Assembly (NCBI RefSeq): GCF_014636475.1
Contig: NZ_BMEL01000001.1
Coordinates: 930,001 to 994,000, forward strand
Direction: 5' to 3'
Origin: Halobacillus andaensis
GTDB taxonomy: Bacteria; Bacillota; Bacilli; Bacillales; Halobacillaceae
Length of the DNA stretch: 64,000 nt
Part shown: one piece after another, positions 7,768-18,509 of the stretch
Layout: each line of letters starts with the position of its first letter
Numbering within the stretch: position 1 is the first letter of the stretch
Notes under the pieces: generated by a model
Told to the model about the DNA's origin: nothing
Seen by the model: only the letters and a program-made list of their open reading frames with translations
Databases searched by the model: none
Position numbers and translations under genes: made by a program

Positions 7768-9186
7768 TTACCCTCCTACCGTCGCGCCAAATTTTCTTAC
7801 ATCTACAAAAGAACCTTCTAGTGCAGCAGCGGCTGCCATTTCAGGGCTGACAAGGTGAGTTCTTGCTCCATTCCCTTGACGGCCTTCAAAGTTACGGTTA
7901 GATGTGGATGCGCAGCGTTCACCTGGTGGAACAATGTCATCGTTCATCGCCAGGCACATGCTGCAGCCAGCATCCCGCCATTCAAAACCAGCGGTTAGGA
8001 AAATCGTATCCAGCCCTTCAGCCTCCGCTTGCTGTTTTACGGAGAATGAGCCAGGTACAACCAATGCTCTTACTCCTTCATGCACTTTGCCGCCCTTAAC
8101 GATCTCGGCTGCTTTGCGCAAGTCGCTGATTCGTGAGTTTGTACAAGAACCGATGAAGACGTGTTCAACCGGGATCGATTGAATTTCTTGATTCGGTTCA
8201 AGCCCCATATAATCCAATGCACGCTGTATGCTGTCTTGCTCTTGAGCATCTTCAAGTACCGATGGATCTGGAGTAGTAGCGCCGACAGGAACACACTGAG
8301 AAGGGTTTGTACCCCATGTGACTTGCGGCTCCACTTCAGAAGCATTAATTTCAACAGTCGCATCATATTCGGCGCCTGGATCAGTGGCTAGCGAAAGCCA
8401 TTCCTGAGCCGCAGCCTCAAATTCTTCACCTTTAGGAACATGACGCTTGCCTCTTAAATAATCTACTGTTGTTTCGTCCGGGCTGATTAAGCCAGCACGA
8501 GCTCCTGCTTCAATGGACATGTTACAAATGGTCATACGCTCTTCCATGGAAAGTTTGCGAATGGCCTCACCTGTATATTCCACGACATACCCGGTTCCAA
8601 AACGTACGCCGAACTTAGCAATGATCGCCAAAATTAAGTCTTTGGCTGTAACACCCGTTCCAAGCTCACCGTCTACTTTCACTTGAAGAGTTTTCGGTGA
8701 AGCTTGCCACAAAGATTGAGTCGCTAAGACGTGCTCTACCTCACTCGTTCCAATACCAAAGGCTAACGCACCAAATGCCCCGTGTGTGGACGTATGACTA
8801 TCACCGCACACAATGGTCTTTCCTGGCTGAGTAAGTCCGAGCTGAGGACCAATGATGTGAACAATTCCCTGATCGGGGTGGTCGATGTCAGCTAAACGAA
8901 TGCCGAACTCATCGCAGTTCTCTTTAAGTGTATCCATTTGTTTTTTAGAAATTTGATCTTTAATGATGTGGCGATGCAATGTCGGCACATTGTGATCCAT
9001 TGTTGCGTACGTACGATCAGGACGACGCACTTTGCGATTTTTCATTCGCAGTCCTTCAAACGCTTGAGGAGAGGTGACTTCATGGACCAGGTGCAAATCA
9101 ATATAAATTAACTCTGGCTTACCCTCTTCTTGATGAATGACGTGCTGATCCCATACTTTTTCAATAATCGTTTTAGGTCGCCCCAT
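7768..9186 (-). CDS. leuC: 3-isopropylmalate dehydratase large subunit
   Basis: Aconitase-family subunit that holds the 4Fe-4S cluster for isopropylmalate isomerisation. 472 aa, as usual. Visible motifs: [30 protein letters not shown] (first cluster Cys) and [13 protein letters not shown] (the other two Cys). The ATG follows AAAGGAGAG. Lies between leuB and leuD in the same operon. Confidence 0.97.
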   Translation of the reverse strand: MGRPKTIIEKVWDQHVIHQEEGKPELIYIDLHLVHEVTSPQAFEGLRMKNRKVRRPDRTYATMDHNVPTLHRHIIKDQISKKQMDTLKENCDEFGIRLADIDHPDQGIVHIIGPQLGLTQPGKTIVCGDSHTSTHGAFGALAFGIGTSEVEHVLATQSLWQASPKTLQVKVDGELGTGVTAKDLILAIIAKFGVRFGTGYVVEYTGEAIRKLSMEERMTICNMSIEAGARAGLISPDETTVDYLRGKRHVPKGEEFEAAAQEWLSLATDPGAEYDATVEINASEVEPQVTWGTNPSQCVPVGATTPDPSVLEDAQEQDSIQRALDYMGLEPNQEIQSIPVEHVFIGSCTNSRISDLRKAAEIVKGGKVHEGVRALVVPGSFSVKQQAEAEGLDTIFLTAGFEWRDAGCSMCLAMNDDIVPPGERCASTSNRNFEGRQGNGARTHLVSPEMAAAAALEGSFVDVRKFGATVGG

Positions 9187-9207
9187 AATGGTCTCTCCTT
9201 TCTTCGT

Positions 9208-10314
9208 TTATGCGTAACACCTCATAATGTTCTCTGTCGTAACGTTAGAACTCATGTGTTCGGATACTTTCTTCGCAAGCTCACTTCCGCTCACTTGTGT
9301 TCCACCTTCTATTTTCAAATCTGCCGTGTGGTATTTTTCATTAAGCACGGCGTGAACAGCTGATTCAATTTCATCGGCTTCCACATTCATATTAAAAGAA
9401 TAACGAAGCATCATCGCTGCTGATAGAATAGTAGCTAACGGATTTGCTTTATCTTCTCCTGCAATATCTGGTGCTGAGCCATGCACAGGCTCATAGAGAC
9501 CTAAACCGTCCTGACGAATGCTGGCAGATGGAAGCATACCTAGTGAACCGGTTAGAACAGAAGCTTCATCGCTTAAAATGTCACCAAACATGTTCTCCGT
9601 TACAATGACATCGAAGTAGCCAGGGTTTGTCACAAGCTTCATCGCTGCGGCATCAACAAGCATATGCTCAACTTCCACCTCAGGATAATCGGACTTTTTC
9701 TCTTCTACTACTTCACGCCACATACGGCTTGATTCAAGAACATTTGCTTTATCAACAGAAGTGAGTTTGTTTCGGCGTACTTGAGCACTCTGGAAGGCTT
9801 GTTCAACAATACGCTCCATCTCATGCCTTGAGTAAGCAAGGGTATCGACCACGTCTTGCCCGTTGTTGCGACGCTCTCTTGGTTCCCCAAAATACAAACC
9901 GCCTGTCAGTTCGCGTACGATTAATAGATCGCTTCCTCCTACTACTTCAGGCTTTAAAGGAGAAGCATGAAGCAAGGAATCAAATCCTTTAACTGGACGA
10001 AGGTTCGCAAACAATCCGAGTTGTTTGCGAATACCTAGCAACCCTTTCTCAGGACGCATATGACCAGGAAGGTTATCCCATTTAGGGCCGCCTACAGCTC
10101 CAAGCAATATACCATCTGCTTTTTTACAAGCAGCTACTGTATCTTCTGGTAGAGGGGTGCCATGGTTATCAATGGCAGACCCACCAATGTCGTGAGTTTC
10201 AAAAGTAAAGCTATGACCAAATTGTGCAGCTACGGTTTCAAGAACACCTTTAGTTGCTTTTGTAACTTCTGGACCTATGCCATCACCAGGCAATACAACG
10301 ATATGCTTCTCCAT
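9208..10314 (-). CDS. leuB: 3-isopropylmalate dehydrogenase
   Basis: NAD-dependent oxidative decarboxylation of 3-isopropylmalate to 2-oxoisocaproate. 368 aa. Motifs: [12 protein letters not shown] at the N-terminus, [11 protein letters not shown], and the NAD/metal-binding [18 protein letters not shown]. The ribosome binding site AGGAGGGG sits at proper distance from the ATG, 12 bp after leuA. Confidence 0.97.
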   Translation of the reverse strand: MEKHIVVLPGDGIGPEVTKATKGVLETVAAQFGHSFTFETHDIGGSAIDNHGTPLPEDTVAACKKADGILLGAVGGPKWDNLPGHMRPEKGLLGIRKQLGLFANLRPVKGFDSLLHASPLKPEVVGGSDLLIVRELTGGLYFGEPRERRNNGQDVVDTLAYSRHEMERIVEQAFQSAQVRRNKLTSVDKANVLESSRMWREVVEEKKSDYPEVEVEHMLVDAAAMKLVTNPGYFDVIVTENMFGDILSDEASVLTGSLGMLPSASIRQDGLGLYEPVHGSAPDIAGEDKANPLATILSAAMMLRYSFNMNVEADEIESAVHAVLNEKYHTADLKIEGGTQVSGSELAKKVSEHMSSNVTTENIMRCYA

Positions 10315-10326
10315 ATCTTTCCCCTC

Positions 10327-11871
10327 CTATAGTTGGACTTCTTTTACGTTTGTTGGTTTAATGTGCAACGTACGATTGACAGCATTTAAAAATGCGTGAG
10401 CAGAAGCTTCAAGTACGTCTTGAGCGGAACCACGCCCGGAAGCTTTTTGCCCATCTACCGTTAATTGCACGTACACTTCAGCTAAAGCATCTCTGCCTTT
10501 ACCGATGGAACTCAATTGATAATCTTGCAAATGAACCTCTTCATCCAGCAATTCATCGAGCGTGTTATAGATAGCTTCAACGCTTCCTTCACCCGTGCTT
10601 GCCTTCTCTACTTCTTCTCCATCAGGGCGAGTCAGCAAGATCGTTGCAGTAGGACGGTTGACACTGCCATACTGCACTTGAAAAGCTTTCAAATCGTATT
10701 TTGGAACGTCTTCGTTCTCCGTTTGCTTATCAGCAAGGATCGCAAATAAATCTTCATCCGTCACTTCTTTTTTCTTACCTGTCAGCTCTTTAAAAGCACG
10801 GAATGCTTCTTTTAACTTAGATTCAGATAGTTCAAAGCCAAATGATTCAGCTTTTTGTTTAAACGCGTGTCGACCAGAATGTTTACCAAGTACAAGATTA
10901 TTGGAATCAATCCCAACCATCTTCGGTGTGATAATTTCATACGTCGTTGCTTCTTTTAGTACACCGTCCTGGTGAATACCAGATTCATGGGCAAAGGCAT
11001 TGCGTCCTACAACAGCCTTGTTGCCTGGCACCTGCATTCCTGTAAGCTTACTGACAAGATCACTCGTTCGCTTGATTTCTTTAAGAACGAGTCCTGTGTG
11101 AAAATCGTAGCGGTCTTTACGAATCTCAAGAGCTACGGACACTTCTTCCAGCGCTGCGTTACCGGCACGCTCACCAATGCCATTAATCGTACCTTCAATC
11201 TGACCCGCTCCCGCTTCAATGGCAGAAAGAGAGTTACTTACAGCCATTCCCAGGTCATCATGGCAGTGGGCAGATAAGGTGACTCCTTCGATGTTTCGAA
11301 CGTGCTCTTTTACATATTTGAAAAGTTTCGCGTATTCATCAGGAGTCGTATAACCAACCGTATCCGGAAGGTTAATGACATCAGCACCTGCGTCGATTAC
11401 CTTTTCGATAATGTGAACAAGAAAATCGTAGTCCGATCGTGTTGCGTCCTCTGCAGACCATTGAACGTAAGGGAAACCTTTTTCTTTAGCATAAGCTACA
11501 GATTCAACCGCGATATCAACGACTTCTTCTGGAGTCTTTTTCAGTTTGTGAGTCATGTGAATGGGAGAAGTAGCCAAGAAAACGTGAAGTCTTGGTTGTG
11601 CGCCACCTTTTAACGCGTCCCATGCTGCATCGATATCACTTTTAAAAGAACGGGCTAACCCTGTTACAGAACAATTGCGTACAGTGTCAGCGATCTCTTT
11701 CACTGCATCAAAGTCTTCTTGTGAGGAAGCGGGAAATCCCGCTTCCATAATATCTACACCAAATCGTTCTAATTGCTTAGCAATCTCAATCTTTTCAAGA
11801 CGATTCAAGTTAACGCCGGCTGACTGTTCCCCGTCCCGTAGTGTAGTGTCAAAGACATTAACGCGAGCCAT
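10327..11871 (-). CDS. leuA: 2-isopropylmalate synthase
   Basis: First committed step of leucine synthesis: condenses 2-oxoisovalerate with acetyl-CoA. 514 aa from the ATG at 11871, which I prefer to an upstream in-frame start because [19 protein letters not shown] is the usual N-terminus and AAGGAAG precedes it. HCHDDLG and [10 protein letters not shown] are the metal-binding and catalytic signatures; the C-terminal 130 residues form the LeuA dimer regulatory domain for leucine feedback. The start overlaps the 3' end of ilvC by 14 nt, so translation is probably coupled. Confidence 0.97.
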   Translation of the reverse strand: MARVNVFDTTLRDGEQSAGVNLNRLEKIEIAKQLERFGVDIMEAGFPASSQEDFDAVKEIADTVRNCSVTGLARSFKSDIDAAWDALKGGAQPRLHVFLATSPIHMTHKLKKTPEEVVDIAVESVAYAKEKGFPYVQWSAEDATRSDYDFLVHIIEKVIDAGADVINLPDTVGYTTPDEYAKLFKYVKEHVRNIEGVTLSAHCHDDLGMAVSNSLSAIEAGAGQIEGTINGIGERAGNAALEEVSVALEIRKDRYDFHTGLVLKEIKRTSDLVSKLTGMQVPGNKAVVGRNAFAHESGIHQDGVLKEATTYEIITPKMVGIDSNNLVLGKHSGRHAFKQKAESFGFELSESKLKEAFRAFKELTGKKKEVTDEDLFAILADKQTENEDVPKYDLKAFQVQYGSVNRPTATILLTRPDGEEVEKASTGEGSVEAIYNTLDELLDEEVHLQDYQLSSIGKGRDALAEVYVQLTVDGQKASGRGSAQDVLEASAHAFLNAVNRTLHIKPTNVKEVQL

Positions 11872-12889
11872 GATTGACCACTTCCTTTTCTTTTGATTGA
11901 GATTTCTTAACAAAAGGCATTAATTCGCGTAACTCTCTACCCACCTTCTCGATTTGATGATTGTTTTCACGATTATTGATGGCATTAAATTCAGCACGGT
12001 TCACTTGGTTTTCAAGGATCCAGCCTTTCGCAAATTTACCAGTTTGGATATCTGTCAGCACATCTTTCATACGTTCTTTCGTATCTTCATTTACGACGCG
12101 AGGCCCTGATACGAAGTCTCCCCACTGAGCAGTGTCGGAGATGGAGTAGCGCATGCCTTCTAGTCCACCTTCATACATAAGGTCTACGATAAGTTTCAGT
12201 TCGTGCATACATTCGAAGTAAGCAACTTCTGGCTGATAACCAGCTTCCGTCAGCGTTTCGAAGCCTGCTTTTACAAGACTGGATAGTCCGCCGCAAAGTA
12301 CAGCCTGCTCACCGAATAGATCCGTTTCTGTTTCTTCTTGGAAAGAAGTCTCAAGAACGCCTGCGCGGCCGCCGCCGATGCCTTTTGCATAAGCAAGGGC
12401 AATTTCACGGGCTTCGCCTGATACGTCTTGTTCAACACCAAATAGTGCCGGTACGCCTGCTCCTTCTTCAAAAGTACGGCGAACAAGATGTCCTGGTCCT
12501 TTTGGTGCTACTAAGAATACATCCACGTTGCTTGGAGGAACCACCTGGTTGAAGTGAACGTTAAACCCGTGAGCGAATGCCAGGGCAGCTCCTTCTTTAA
12601 GGTTTGGTTTGATCTGTTCTTCGTACACCTTCGGCTGATATTCATCTGGAAGCAGTACCATTACGACGTCCGCTTCTGCTACAGCATCTGCTACTTCTTT
12701 TACTTCCAATCCGTCTTGTTCAGCTTTTTCCCAAGATTTACCTTGTCTAAGTCCTACGACAACATTGTGTCCGCTCTCTTTCAAGTTCTGTGCGTGCGCA
12801 TGACCTTGGGAGCCATATCCAATTACTGCTACCTTTTTGCTTTGTAGTACCTCATCTTGAATGTCGTTGTGATAATAAACTTGTGCCAT
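11858..12889 (-). CDS. ilvC: ketol-acid reductoisomerase
   Basis: NADPH- and Mg-dependent conversion of acetolactate or acetohydroxybutyrate to the dihydroxy acid. 343 aa, class I length. Rossmann motif [19 protein letters not shown] at about residue 23; metal ligands in [12 protein letters not shown] and in the helical domain around [18 protein letters not shown]. Start preceded by AAAGGGAG. Sits between ilvH and leuA. Confidence 0.98.
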   Translation of the reverse strand: MAQVYYHNDIQDEVLQSKKVAVIGYGSQGHAHAQNLKESGHNVVVGLRQGKSWEKAEQDGLEVKEVADAVAEADVVMVLLPDEYQPKVYEEQIKPNLKEGAALAFAHGFNVHFNQVVPPSNVDVFLVAPKGPGHLVRRTFEEGAGVPALFGVEQDVSGEAREIALAYAKGIGGGRAGVLETSFQEETETDLFGEQAVLCGGLSSLVKAGFETLTEAGYQPEVAYFECMHELKLIVDLMYEGGLEGMRYSISDTAQWGDFVSGPRVVNEDTKERMKDVLTDIQTGKFAKGWILENQVNRAEFNAINNRENNHQIEKVGRELRELMPFVKKSQSKEKEVVNHGSR

Positions 12890-12913
12890 GTTAATCTCCC
12901 TTTCGTTAGTAAA

Positions 12914-13435
12914 TTATTTTAGTAGTGAATAAGATTTGATTTCGGCTACTTGCGGCTGATGCCCTCTAGTGAAGGCCGTCAATCCTGTTCTTGCAAGCTC
13001 TTTAATGCCATATGGTCTAAGCAGATCAATCAATGCATCTACCTTATCCGAATTTCCTGTCACTTGAACCGTCATGCTTTCACGGCTCACATCGATAATG
13101 GTTGCTCGAAATGGTTCAATAATTCCTTGAATTTCACTGCGAATTTGCGGGTTGCTGAGCACTTTCACCATCGCCAGCTCACGAGCCACAATCGCTTTAT
13201 CCGTAATGTCGGATACTTTTAAAACATCAATTTGTTTATTTAGCTGCTTCGTCAGCTGTTCTAATTTGCGTTCATCTTCTACTTCTACGACGAACGTCAT
13301 TTTTGAAACGCCTTCGGTCTCCGTCCGGCCGACAGAGATGCTCTCGATATTAAACTGACGTTTAGAGAGCAGCCCTGTCACTCTGTTTAACACCCCGCTG
13401 CGGTTATGAACGGTAGCAGTAACTATACGTTTCAT
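12914..13435 (-). CDS. ilvH: acetolactate synthase small (regulatory) subunit
   Basis: Regulatory partner of IlvB that mediates valine feedback. 173 aa, with an N-terminal ACT domain ([20 protein letters not shown]) and the C-terminal ALS_ss_C domain ([19 protein letters not shown]). Its ATG overlaps the ilvB stop in an ATGA junction, typical of coupled subunits. Confidence 0.96.
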   Translation of the reverse strand: MKRIVTATVHNRSGVLNRVTGLLSKRQFNIESISVGRTETEGVSKMTFVVEVEDERKLEQLTKQLNKQIDVLKVSDITDKAIVARELAMVKVLSNPQIRSEIQGIIEPFRATIIDVSRESMTVQVTGNSDKVDALIDLLRPYGIKELARTGLTAFTRGHQPQVAEIKSYSLLK

Positions 13436-15147
13436 CGAGTCACCCCAATCATTTCATGAAGTCCTTTGCCAGGTGCAATCATTGGATATACATTTTCCAG
13501 CTGCATCACGCGGCAATCAATGACAGCCGGTTGGTCGTTATTCAATACATCTGGTAAAACTTTCTCTAAATCTTCTTTTGTTTCAATCTTATACCCAGGA
13601 ATATCATAGCTCTCCGCTAGTTTAACGAAGTTTGGCTGAGATTGCGCAAGAGAATGAGAGTAACGCTCTTCGTAAAACTTCTCCTGCCACTGTCTTACCA
13701 TTCCCAGGGCCTCATTGTTTACGATCACTACTTTTACAGGAAGGTTTCTTTCTTGCAGTAAAGAAAGCTCCTGCATCGTCATCTGGAAACCACCGTCGCC
13801 AACAATGGCTACTACACTGGCATCAGGGGAAGCAAGCTGCGCACCGATCGCTGCTGGGAAACCAAATCCCATTGTGCCAAGTCCGCCTGATGTTACCCAT
13901 TTGTTCGGCTGATGGAAGCTGTAATACTGTGCGGCCCACATTTGGTGCTGGCCGACATCTGTCGTTACGATGGATTTACCTTGCGTATAAGCATGCACCT
14001 TTTTCATCAGCCATTGCGGTGAAATCTTATCCTCGTAATCATCGTGCCAAAGCGGGTATTGTTCTTTGTTTTGATTTGTCTTATCCAGCCACTCTTGATG
14101 GTCAAGCTGAGAAATGCTTCGTTTGTTAAGGGCTTCAAGAGCTGCTTTCGCATCGGATACGATCGGAATTGTCGTTGGCACGTTTTTACCAATTTCAGCT
14201 GGATCTATATCTACGTGAGCCACTTTTGCGTTTGGAGCAAAATGCTCTAAGTTTCCAGTTAAACGGTCATCAAATCGAGCACCGATATTGATGAGTAAAT
14301 CACACTCATATAAAGCCATATTGGCTGAATACGTTCCGTGCATTCCGCCCATTCCTAAGGAAAGTTCATCACTTCCTGGAAAGCTTCCGAGTCCTAACAA
14401 TGTCGTCACAACAGGAATGTTGTAATTTTTAGCGAAACGCTGCAGTTCATCTGAACCTTTTGAGTGAATAATGCCGGCTCCTGCTAAAATCACCGGTTTT
14501 TTCGCTTGAAGCATTGCTTCGTGCAATTTATTAATCTGCAACGGATTTGGATGCACCGTTGGCTGATATCCCGGTAAGTGAAAGGTGGATTCTACTTCTT
14601 TTTCATGCACCGTAGACGATATATCTTTAGGGATATCGACAACAACTGGTCCAGGGCGTCCGGTTGTCGCAATATGAAAAGCTTCCTTCACAACTCGCGG
14701 CAGCTCTTCTATTTGCTGTACTTGATAATTGTGCTTCGTGATTGGCGTTGTAATTCCCATTACGTCTGACTCCTGAAAAGCATCTGTGCCAATAACGCCT
14801 TTTGCCACTTGACCTGTGAAAATAACAACAGGTAGAGAGTCCATCATCGCATCAGCGATTCCTGTGATTAGGTTTGTAGCTCCCGGACCAGAGGTTCCAA
14901 TAACTACACCTGGACGTCCTGACACTCTCGCATAACCTTCAGCTGCGTGAATCGCTCCTTGTTCGTGACGCGGAAGTACATGATCGAATGACCCTTCAGC
15001 ACGATAAATGGCATCATAGATTGGGAGAACCGCTCCTCCTGGATACCCAAATAAAGTGTCAACACCCTGTTCGATTAATGAATCTACCAACAAATCGGCT
15101 CCCGTACGTGGCGCTGTCTTAACTTTTTGAGCTGCTTCAGCCTTCAT
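13432..15147 (-). CDS. ilvB: acetolactate synthase large (catalytic) subunit
   Basis: ThDP/FAD enzyme making acetolactate or acetohydroxybutyrate, the first common step of branched-chain amino acid synthesis. 571 aa. The catalytic Glu lies in [14 protein letters not shown]; the ThDP/Mg motif is [17 protein letters not shown]...NN. Ribosome binding site AGGAGGG. First gene downstream of the T-box, so its expression depends on tRNA charging. A second ThDP enzyme of this superfamily at 55289-56947 belongs to another pathway. Confidence 0.97.
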   Translation of the reverse strand: MKAEAAQKVKTAPRTGADLLVDSLIEQGVDTLFGYPGGAVLPIYDAIYRAEGSFDHVLPRHEQGAIHAAEGYARVSGRPGVVIGTSGPGATNLITGIADAMMDSLPVVIFTGQVAKGVIGTDAFQESDVMGITTPITKHNYQVQQIEELPRVVKEAFHIATTGRPGPVVVDIPKDISSTVHEKEVESTFHLPGYQPTVHPNPLQINKLHEAMLQAKKPVILAGAGIIHSKGSDELQRFAKNYNIPVVTTLLGLGSFPGSDELSLGMGGMHGTYSANMALYECDLLINIGARFDDRLTGNLEHFAPNAKVAHVDIDPAEIGKNVPTTIPIVSDAKAALEALNKRSISQLDHQEWLDKTNQNKEQYPLWHDDYEDKISPQWLMKKVHAYTQGKSIVTTDVGQHQMWAAQYYSFHQPNKWVTSGGLGTMGFGFPAAIGAQLASPDASVVAIVGDGGFQMTMQELSLLQERNLPVKVVIVNNEALGMVRQWQEKFYEERYSHSLAQSQPNFVKLAESYDIPGYKIETKEDLEKVLPDVLNNDQPAVIDCRVMQLENVYPMIAPGKGLHEMIGVTR

Positions 15148-15172
15148 TTTTTAATCCCTCCTAAATTACATA

Positions 15173-15495
15173 TAAAAAGACCTTTTCATCCTCAATTCCT
15201 CTACAAATAGACACTTGTAGAAAGAACGGAGGGGTGAAAAGGTCTTGGTTATTCCACGGTACCACCCTCATTTACGTACAAAACTGTACGCCTCTGGGAG
15301 CTTACTAAAATGATAAGCTCCATTTTGATAACAGGTGTGATCTTAGGGACACCTGATCCCACCTACTTGATTTCTCGTTCAGTCGGGACACTCAAGGATG
15401 ATGTCGGAGATAAGGAGCATTTCCGGGCTTCCAGCAACCCCGGCTCTCTGTAAATGCCTGAACTTATTCCTTTATTCCTGTCGTAGAGTTCACAG
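15173..15495 (-). promoter_or_regulatory. T-box leader of the ilv-leu operon
   Basis: Reads uncharged tRNA and controls read-through into ilvB. On the minus strand the conserved T-box GGGTGGTACCGTGG lies at 15254-15267. The terminator (AAGACCTTTTCA pairing with TGAAAAGGTCTT, then T) is at 15173-15246. Stem I lies upstream at about 15385-15490, with GACAGGAATAAAGGAATAAG pairing to CTTAT...TCCTT..GTGTC. The specifier loop reads CTCCGACATCAT, so the codon could be ATC (Ile, followed by the expected A) or CTC (Leu); I cannot decide. The leader starts only about 20 nt after the ilvE stop and no strong promoter is seen in between. Confidence 0.9.
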
Positions 15496-15513
15496 ATTCA
15501 ATTGTATGATCGA

Positions 15514-16419
15514 TTAGCTGACCTGAGCTTTCCCTTTAGAAGAGTAAACCTGGTAGCCATCGGTTGTCGTGATTTTTCTAAACTCGGATAATAAGTGGTT
15601 CGTCACAGCGCCCGGGCTTCCATCGCCTACTTTACGCTGATCTACCTCAACAACCGCAATAACTTCGGCTGCTGTGCCTGTTAAAAATACTTCGTCAGCT
15701 ACATATACATCATGTCTTGTAAATGGTTCCTGTTTTACTTTATAACCATGTTCTTCAGCAAGATCAATGATAGCGTTACGTGTAATTCCTTCTAAAGCTC
15801 CTAAATAAACAGGAGGTGTATATATGGTTCCGTTTTTCACAATAAAAATGTTGTCTGCTGAGCCTTCTGTCACATAGCCTTGATCATTTAGCATGAGTGC
15901 TTCGTCTACGCCTGCTTGGTTTGCTTCAAGTTTCACTAAGATATTATTGAGATAGTTTAAAGATTTCACTTGTGGTGGCAGTACGTCTGGTCGGTTCCTT
16001 CTGCTTGATACAGAAGCGAGACGAACGCCGCGTTCATATAATTCTTTAGGAAATAAAGCAAGTGCTTCAGCAATGACAACCACGCGCGGATTTGCACAGC
16101 TGGACGGGTCTAAACCTAAGTTTCCCGATCCTCTTGACACAACGACGCGGATATAAGCCGTTTCCAGCTGGTTTTTGCGGACTGTTTCAGCAATAATCTG
16201 CTCCAATTCCTCCTTTTCGTATGGGATGTGAAGCATGATTGATTTAGCTGAATCATAGAGGCGGTTTAAGTGTTCGTCTAGTTTAAAGATGTTGCCTTCG
16301 TAAACACGAATGCCTTCGAACACCCCGTCACCATATAAGAAACCATGGTCATAGACGCTTACAACTGCCTCATTCTTATCTACGTATTCTCCGCTTAAGT
16401 AAATCCACTGGCTGCTCAT
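15514..16419 (-). CDS. ilvE: branched-chain amino acid aminotransferase (fold type IV)
   Basis: PLP enzyme that interconverts Leu/Ile/Val and their 2-oxoacids. 301 aa. The N-terminal GEYVDKNEAVVSVYDHGFLYGDGVFEG, the PLP lysine region PPQVKSLNYLNNILVKLEA and LMLNDQGYVTEGSADNIF are typical of IlvE/DAAT class IV. Start ATG preceded by AAAGGAGTG. It lies upstream of the T-box, so it is transcribed from its own promoter and is not under the T-box, unlike ilvBHC-leuABCD. Confidence 0.93.
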   Translation of the reverse strand: MSSQWIYLSGEYVDKNEAVVSVYDHGFLYGDGVFEGIRVYEGNIFKLDEHLNRLYDSAKSIMLHIPYEKEELEQIIAETVRKNQLETAYIRVVVSRGSGNLGLDPSSCANPRVVVIAEALALFPKELYERGVRLASVSSRRNRPDVLPPQVKSLNYLNNILVKLEANQAGVDEALMLNDQGYVTEGSADNIFIVKNGTIYTPPVYLGALEGITRNAIIDLAEEHGYKVKQEPFTRHDVYVADEVFLTGTAAEVIAVVEVDQRKVGDGSPGAVTNHLLSEFRKITTTDGYQVYSSKGKAQVS

Positions 16420-16474
16420 TTAAAGCACTCCTTTCTTTTTAAATTTTGTTTAACATAGATATTAGTTTAAGGGT

Positions 16475-16511
16475 GACCCCGTGCAGGCATGCACTCCTGC
16501 ACGTTGAGGTC
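16475..16511 (-). promoter_or_regulatory. stable hairpin in the ilvE leader RNA
   Basis: CGTGCAGG (8 bp) pairs with CCTGCACG around an 8-nt loop; an outer GACC/GGTC extends the stem. No T tract follows, so it is not a simple terminator. Further upstream in the same leader, ATCAACT and AGTTGAT could pair. Together they make a structured leader of about 158 nt of unknown role. Confidence 0.5.
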
Positions 16512-16584
16512 AAAAGGTCAATCTTCCACATGAATCAACTTGCGCGGCCATTGGTTTCGGTTGCGATGTAGTTGATTGAGGACT

Positions 16585-16613
16585 ACTTTAACGCCATTTC
16601 AGGAAAAGGTCAA
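16585..16613 (-). promoter_or_regulatory. sigma-A promoter of ilvE
   Basis: TTGACC (16608-16613), a 17-bp spacer, and TAAAGT (16585-16590) on the minus strand. The predicted leader to the ilvE ATG is about 158 nt. Confidence 0.8.
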
Positions 16614-16659
16614 CAGGTTTTCGCGAAGTTTTCTGACTAGTTCGATTATTGAATTAACT

Positions 16660-16675
16660 TGGTAAGCGTTTTCAT
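16660..16675 (-). promoter_or_regulatory. CcpA cre-like site upstream of ilvE
   Basis: ATGAAAACGCTTACCA on the minus strand matches 15 of 16 positions of the cre consensus WTGNAARCGNWWWCAW. Its centre lies roughly 90 bp upstream of the predicted ilvE start site, where CcpA activates the B. subtilis ilv-leu operon rather than represses. Binding is inference. Confidence 0.65.
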
Positions 16676-16810
16676 TCAGGCTATACATGAGTTTTCTGCT
16701 TAGTTTCACTTTTTCTTTTTTTCTTTTTTATCTGAAAAATGAATGTTTAATGTCGTGAAGAACCTATAATACCGCCTATTTTGAGCCTATTTTTAAACGG
16801 TGTCGATTTA

Positions 16811-16842
16811 GAAAAGAAAATAGACGTGCCGACAGCACGTCT
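16811..16842 (-). terminator. terminator of the AEC transporter gene
   Basis: AGACGTGC and GCACGTCT pair perfectly, followed on the minus strand by ATTTTCTTTTC. Confidence 0.82.
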
Positions 16843-16858
16843 ATAAGTGGAGGGCTTA

Positions 16859-17803
16859 TCAAACGGTAACGAAGTACTGATGGACGAACTGATGAAGGAA
16901 ATACATAAGAGGGATCGTTACAATTGAAACTATAGTCGTTAATGTCACACCAATCGCTGCAAAAGAAACATCCCCTCCATACTTTTGAGCATAAAGGAAA
17001 ACGGTAGGTGCAGAAGGAGCAGCTGTAATAAGAAGAGCCACAGCTGTTAAAGTTGAAGGGATCGATAGGAAAGTGAATGGAATCAACCCCAGTGGAATAA
17101 TTAGCAATCTCACGACTACGACCACCCAGGTATGCAAGTTTTTGCATACCTGGGTGAATTCCTGCCATTTTAAGTCTGCAAGAATACTTCCAATCATAAG
17201 CATCGCTAATGGAATGGTCGGCATTCCTAAGTAGGTAAGCACACCATTAACTATTTCTGGGAGCTGAACAGGCGTGATCATAATCAGCAAACCGAACATA
17301 GTAGCTAGAATACCAGGGTTAAAAAACACTTCTCTCAAGCGAAAGGAATGTTTTACCCCAGCAAAGAGATAAATGCCATACGTCCATATTAAAAGTAAGT
17401 ACAGCAAATTGAAAATGGCCGCATACATAACGCCTTGTTCCTGGAACAAGGCATAACATACCGCATAACCGATAAAGCCTTGATTTCCAAACAACATGAG
17501 AGACTGATACACAACCCCTCTTGACTCCTCAAGTTTCGTTCGTTTCTTAATACCTAGAGAAAGTAGATAAGCTGTGAGAAGAGCATAACCAGACAGCAGG
17601 AACAGCACAAAAAAATCCAAAAGTATATGTAAGCCCACTGAGAGGTTCATGGAAGTTAGAATCAAACAAGGAAGTGTAAGATTTAAGATCAAAAGAGCAA
17701 GTACTTGTTCCGTTTGCTGAGGCAGCCATCCTGATCTCTTTGCTACAAAGCCGATTAACCCTATTCCATAAAGGATAATTAATTCAGTGCCTGCCATCCA
17801 CAT
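16859..17803 (-). CDS. AEC (auxin efflux carrier) family transporter
   Basis: Integral membrane carrier, 314 aa, about ten hydrophobic segments in two five-helix halves. Typical features are the opening ILYGIGLIGFVAKRSGWL, the kinked-helix motif LILNLTLPCLILTSMN, and the C-terminal half beginning TYLGMPTIPLAMLMIGSILADL. Substrate unknown: family members move auxin in plants and malate or other organic acids in bacteria. AAGGAGGGG precedes the ATG at 17803. It has its own terminator and so is separate from ilvE. Confidence 0.85.
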   Translation of the reverse strand: MWMAGTELIILYGIGLIGFVAKRSGWLPQQTEQVLALLILNLTLPCLILTSMNLSVGLHILLDFFVLFLLSGYALLTAYLLSLGIKKRTKLEESRGVVYQSLMLFGNQGFIGYAVCYALFQEQGVMYAAIFNLLYLLLIWTYGIYLFAGVKHSFRLREVFFNPGILATMFGLLIMITPVQLPEIVNGVLTYLGMPTIPLAMLMIGSILADLKWQEFTQVCKNLHTWVVVVVRLLIIPLGLIPFTFLSIPSTLTAVALLITAAPSAPTVFLYAQKYGGDVSFAAIGVTLTTIVSIVTIPLMYFLHQFVHQYFVTV

Positions 17804-17876
17804 ATCTACCCCTCCTTCTCTCCACTGTATGAAAGAATGGAATTAGGAGTGCTATATAATAGTAGAAACTAGTAAC

Positions 17877-17945
17877 AGGCTGGTACAAAACTGAATAAAG
17901 CATAAAGTCATCCGAACGATTTTGTAGAAATCAGTTCGGATGATT
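17877..17945. repeat. AGGCTGG...GAATAAAGCATAAA repeat (copy 1) with adjoining hairpin
   Basis: 17877-17913 reads AGGCTGG, then AACTGAATAAAGCATAAAG and TCATCC; nearly the same stretch recurs at 60821-60857. It runs directly into a hairpin, ATCCGAAC pairing with GTTCGGAT (17911-17942). Not coding. Confidence 0.6.
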
Positions 17946-18134
17946 TATGTTAAAGAGAATTCACGCCTCTCCGTCAAAATGCTTCGCTTTTGACTACGGT
18001 AATGATCTGGCTTTATACAATTGTTCGTTTTTTGACATCACTGTTTTATTAATGTCCCGGTCTCTTTTAAAAAGAGAAAAAACGTACTCTCTTACAGTGA
18101 TTGAACGGCCACACTCTATTTACCCAGCTCATTA

Positions 18135-18509
18135 CTACAGCACATATTGAGCCAGCGTACGCTGCACGTCTTCAATTGGGCTGTCTTTTTTAAACAGTTT
18201 TTCGATCGGAGTGGACTGACCGGATAGCCAAATTTTTAATTCAGAATCAAGGTCGAAGCTTCCCGCCGTCTCTGTACTGAAGTGTGTAATGCTTTTATAA
18301 GGAATGCTGTGATACTCAACTTTCTTACCTGTCACCCCCTGTTTATCCACTAATATTAATCTTTTATTTGTGAAAATAAATGAGTCCCTTATAACCTTAT
18401 ATCCACTTTCTACTTTTTCTTCGTTTATTAAAATGCCCTTTAACTCTTTACTCAACTTTTCATGATCTACTTCACTTGCATTGCCCATAAGCCCGTCTAA
18501 AAATCCCAC
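18135..18509 (-). CDS. bacterial PH-domain protein (bPH_1 family)
   Basis: 124 aa, almost wholly one bacterial pleckstrin-homology-like domain. The middle has the beta-strand pattern FIFTNKRLILVDKQGVTGKKVEYHSIPYKSITHFSTETAG typical of bPH_1 (B. subtilis YozO-like). No membrane segments. ATG preceded by GGAGGGAAT. The function of the family is unknown. Single gene. Confidence 0.85.
   Translation of the reverse strand: MGFLDGLMGNASEVDHEKLSKELKGILINEEKVESGYKVIRDSFIFTNKRLILVDKQGVTGKKVEYHSIPYKSITHFSTETAGSFDLDSELKIWLSGQSTPIEKLFKKDSPIEDVQRTLAQYVL

Noticed and set aside
17947-18150. 67-codon open frame on plus
   Set aside because: No ribosome binding site; composition and position fit intergenic sequence next to a repeat.
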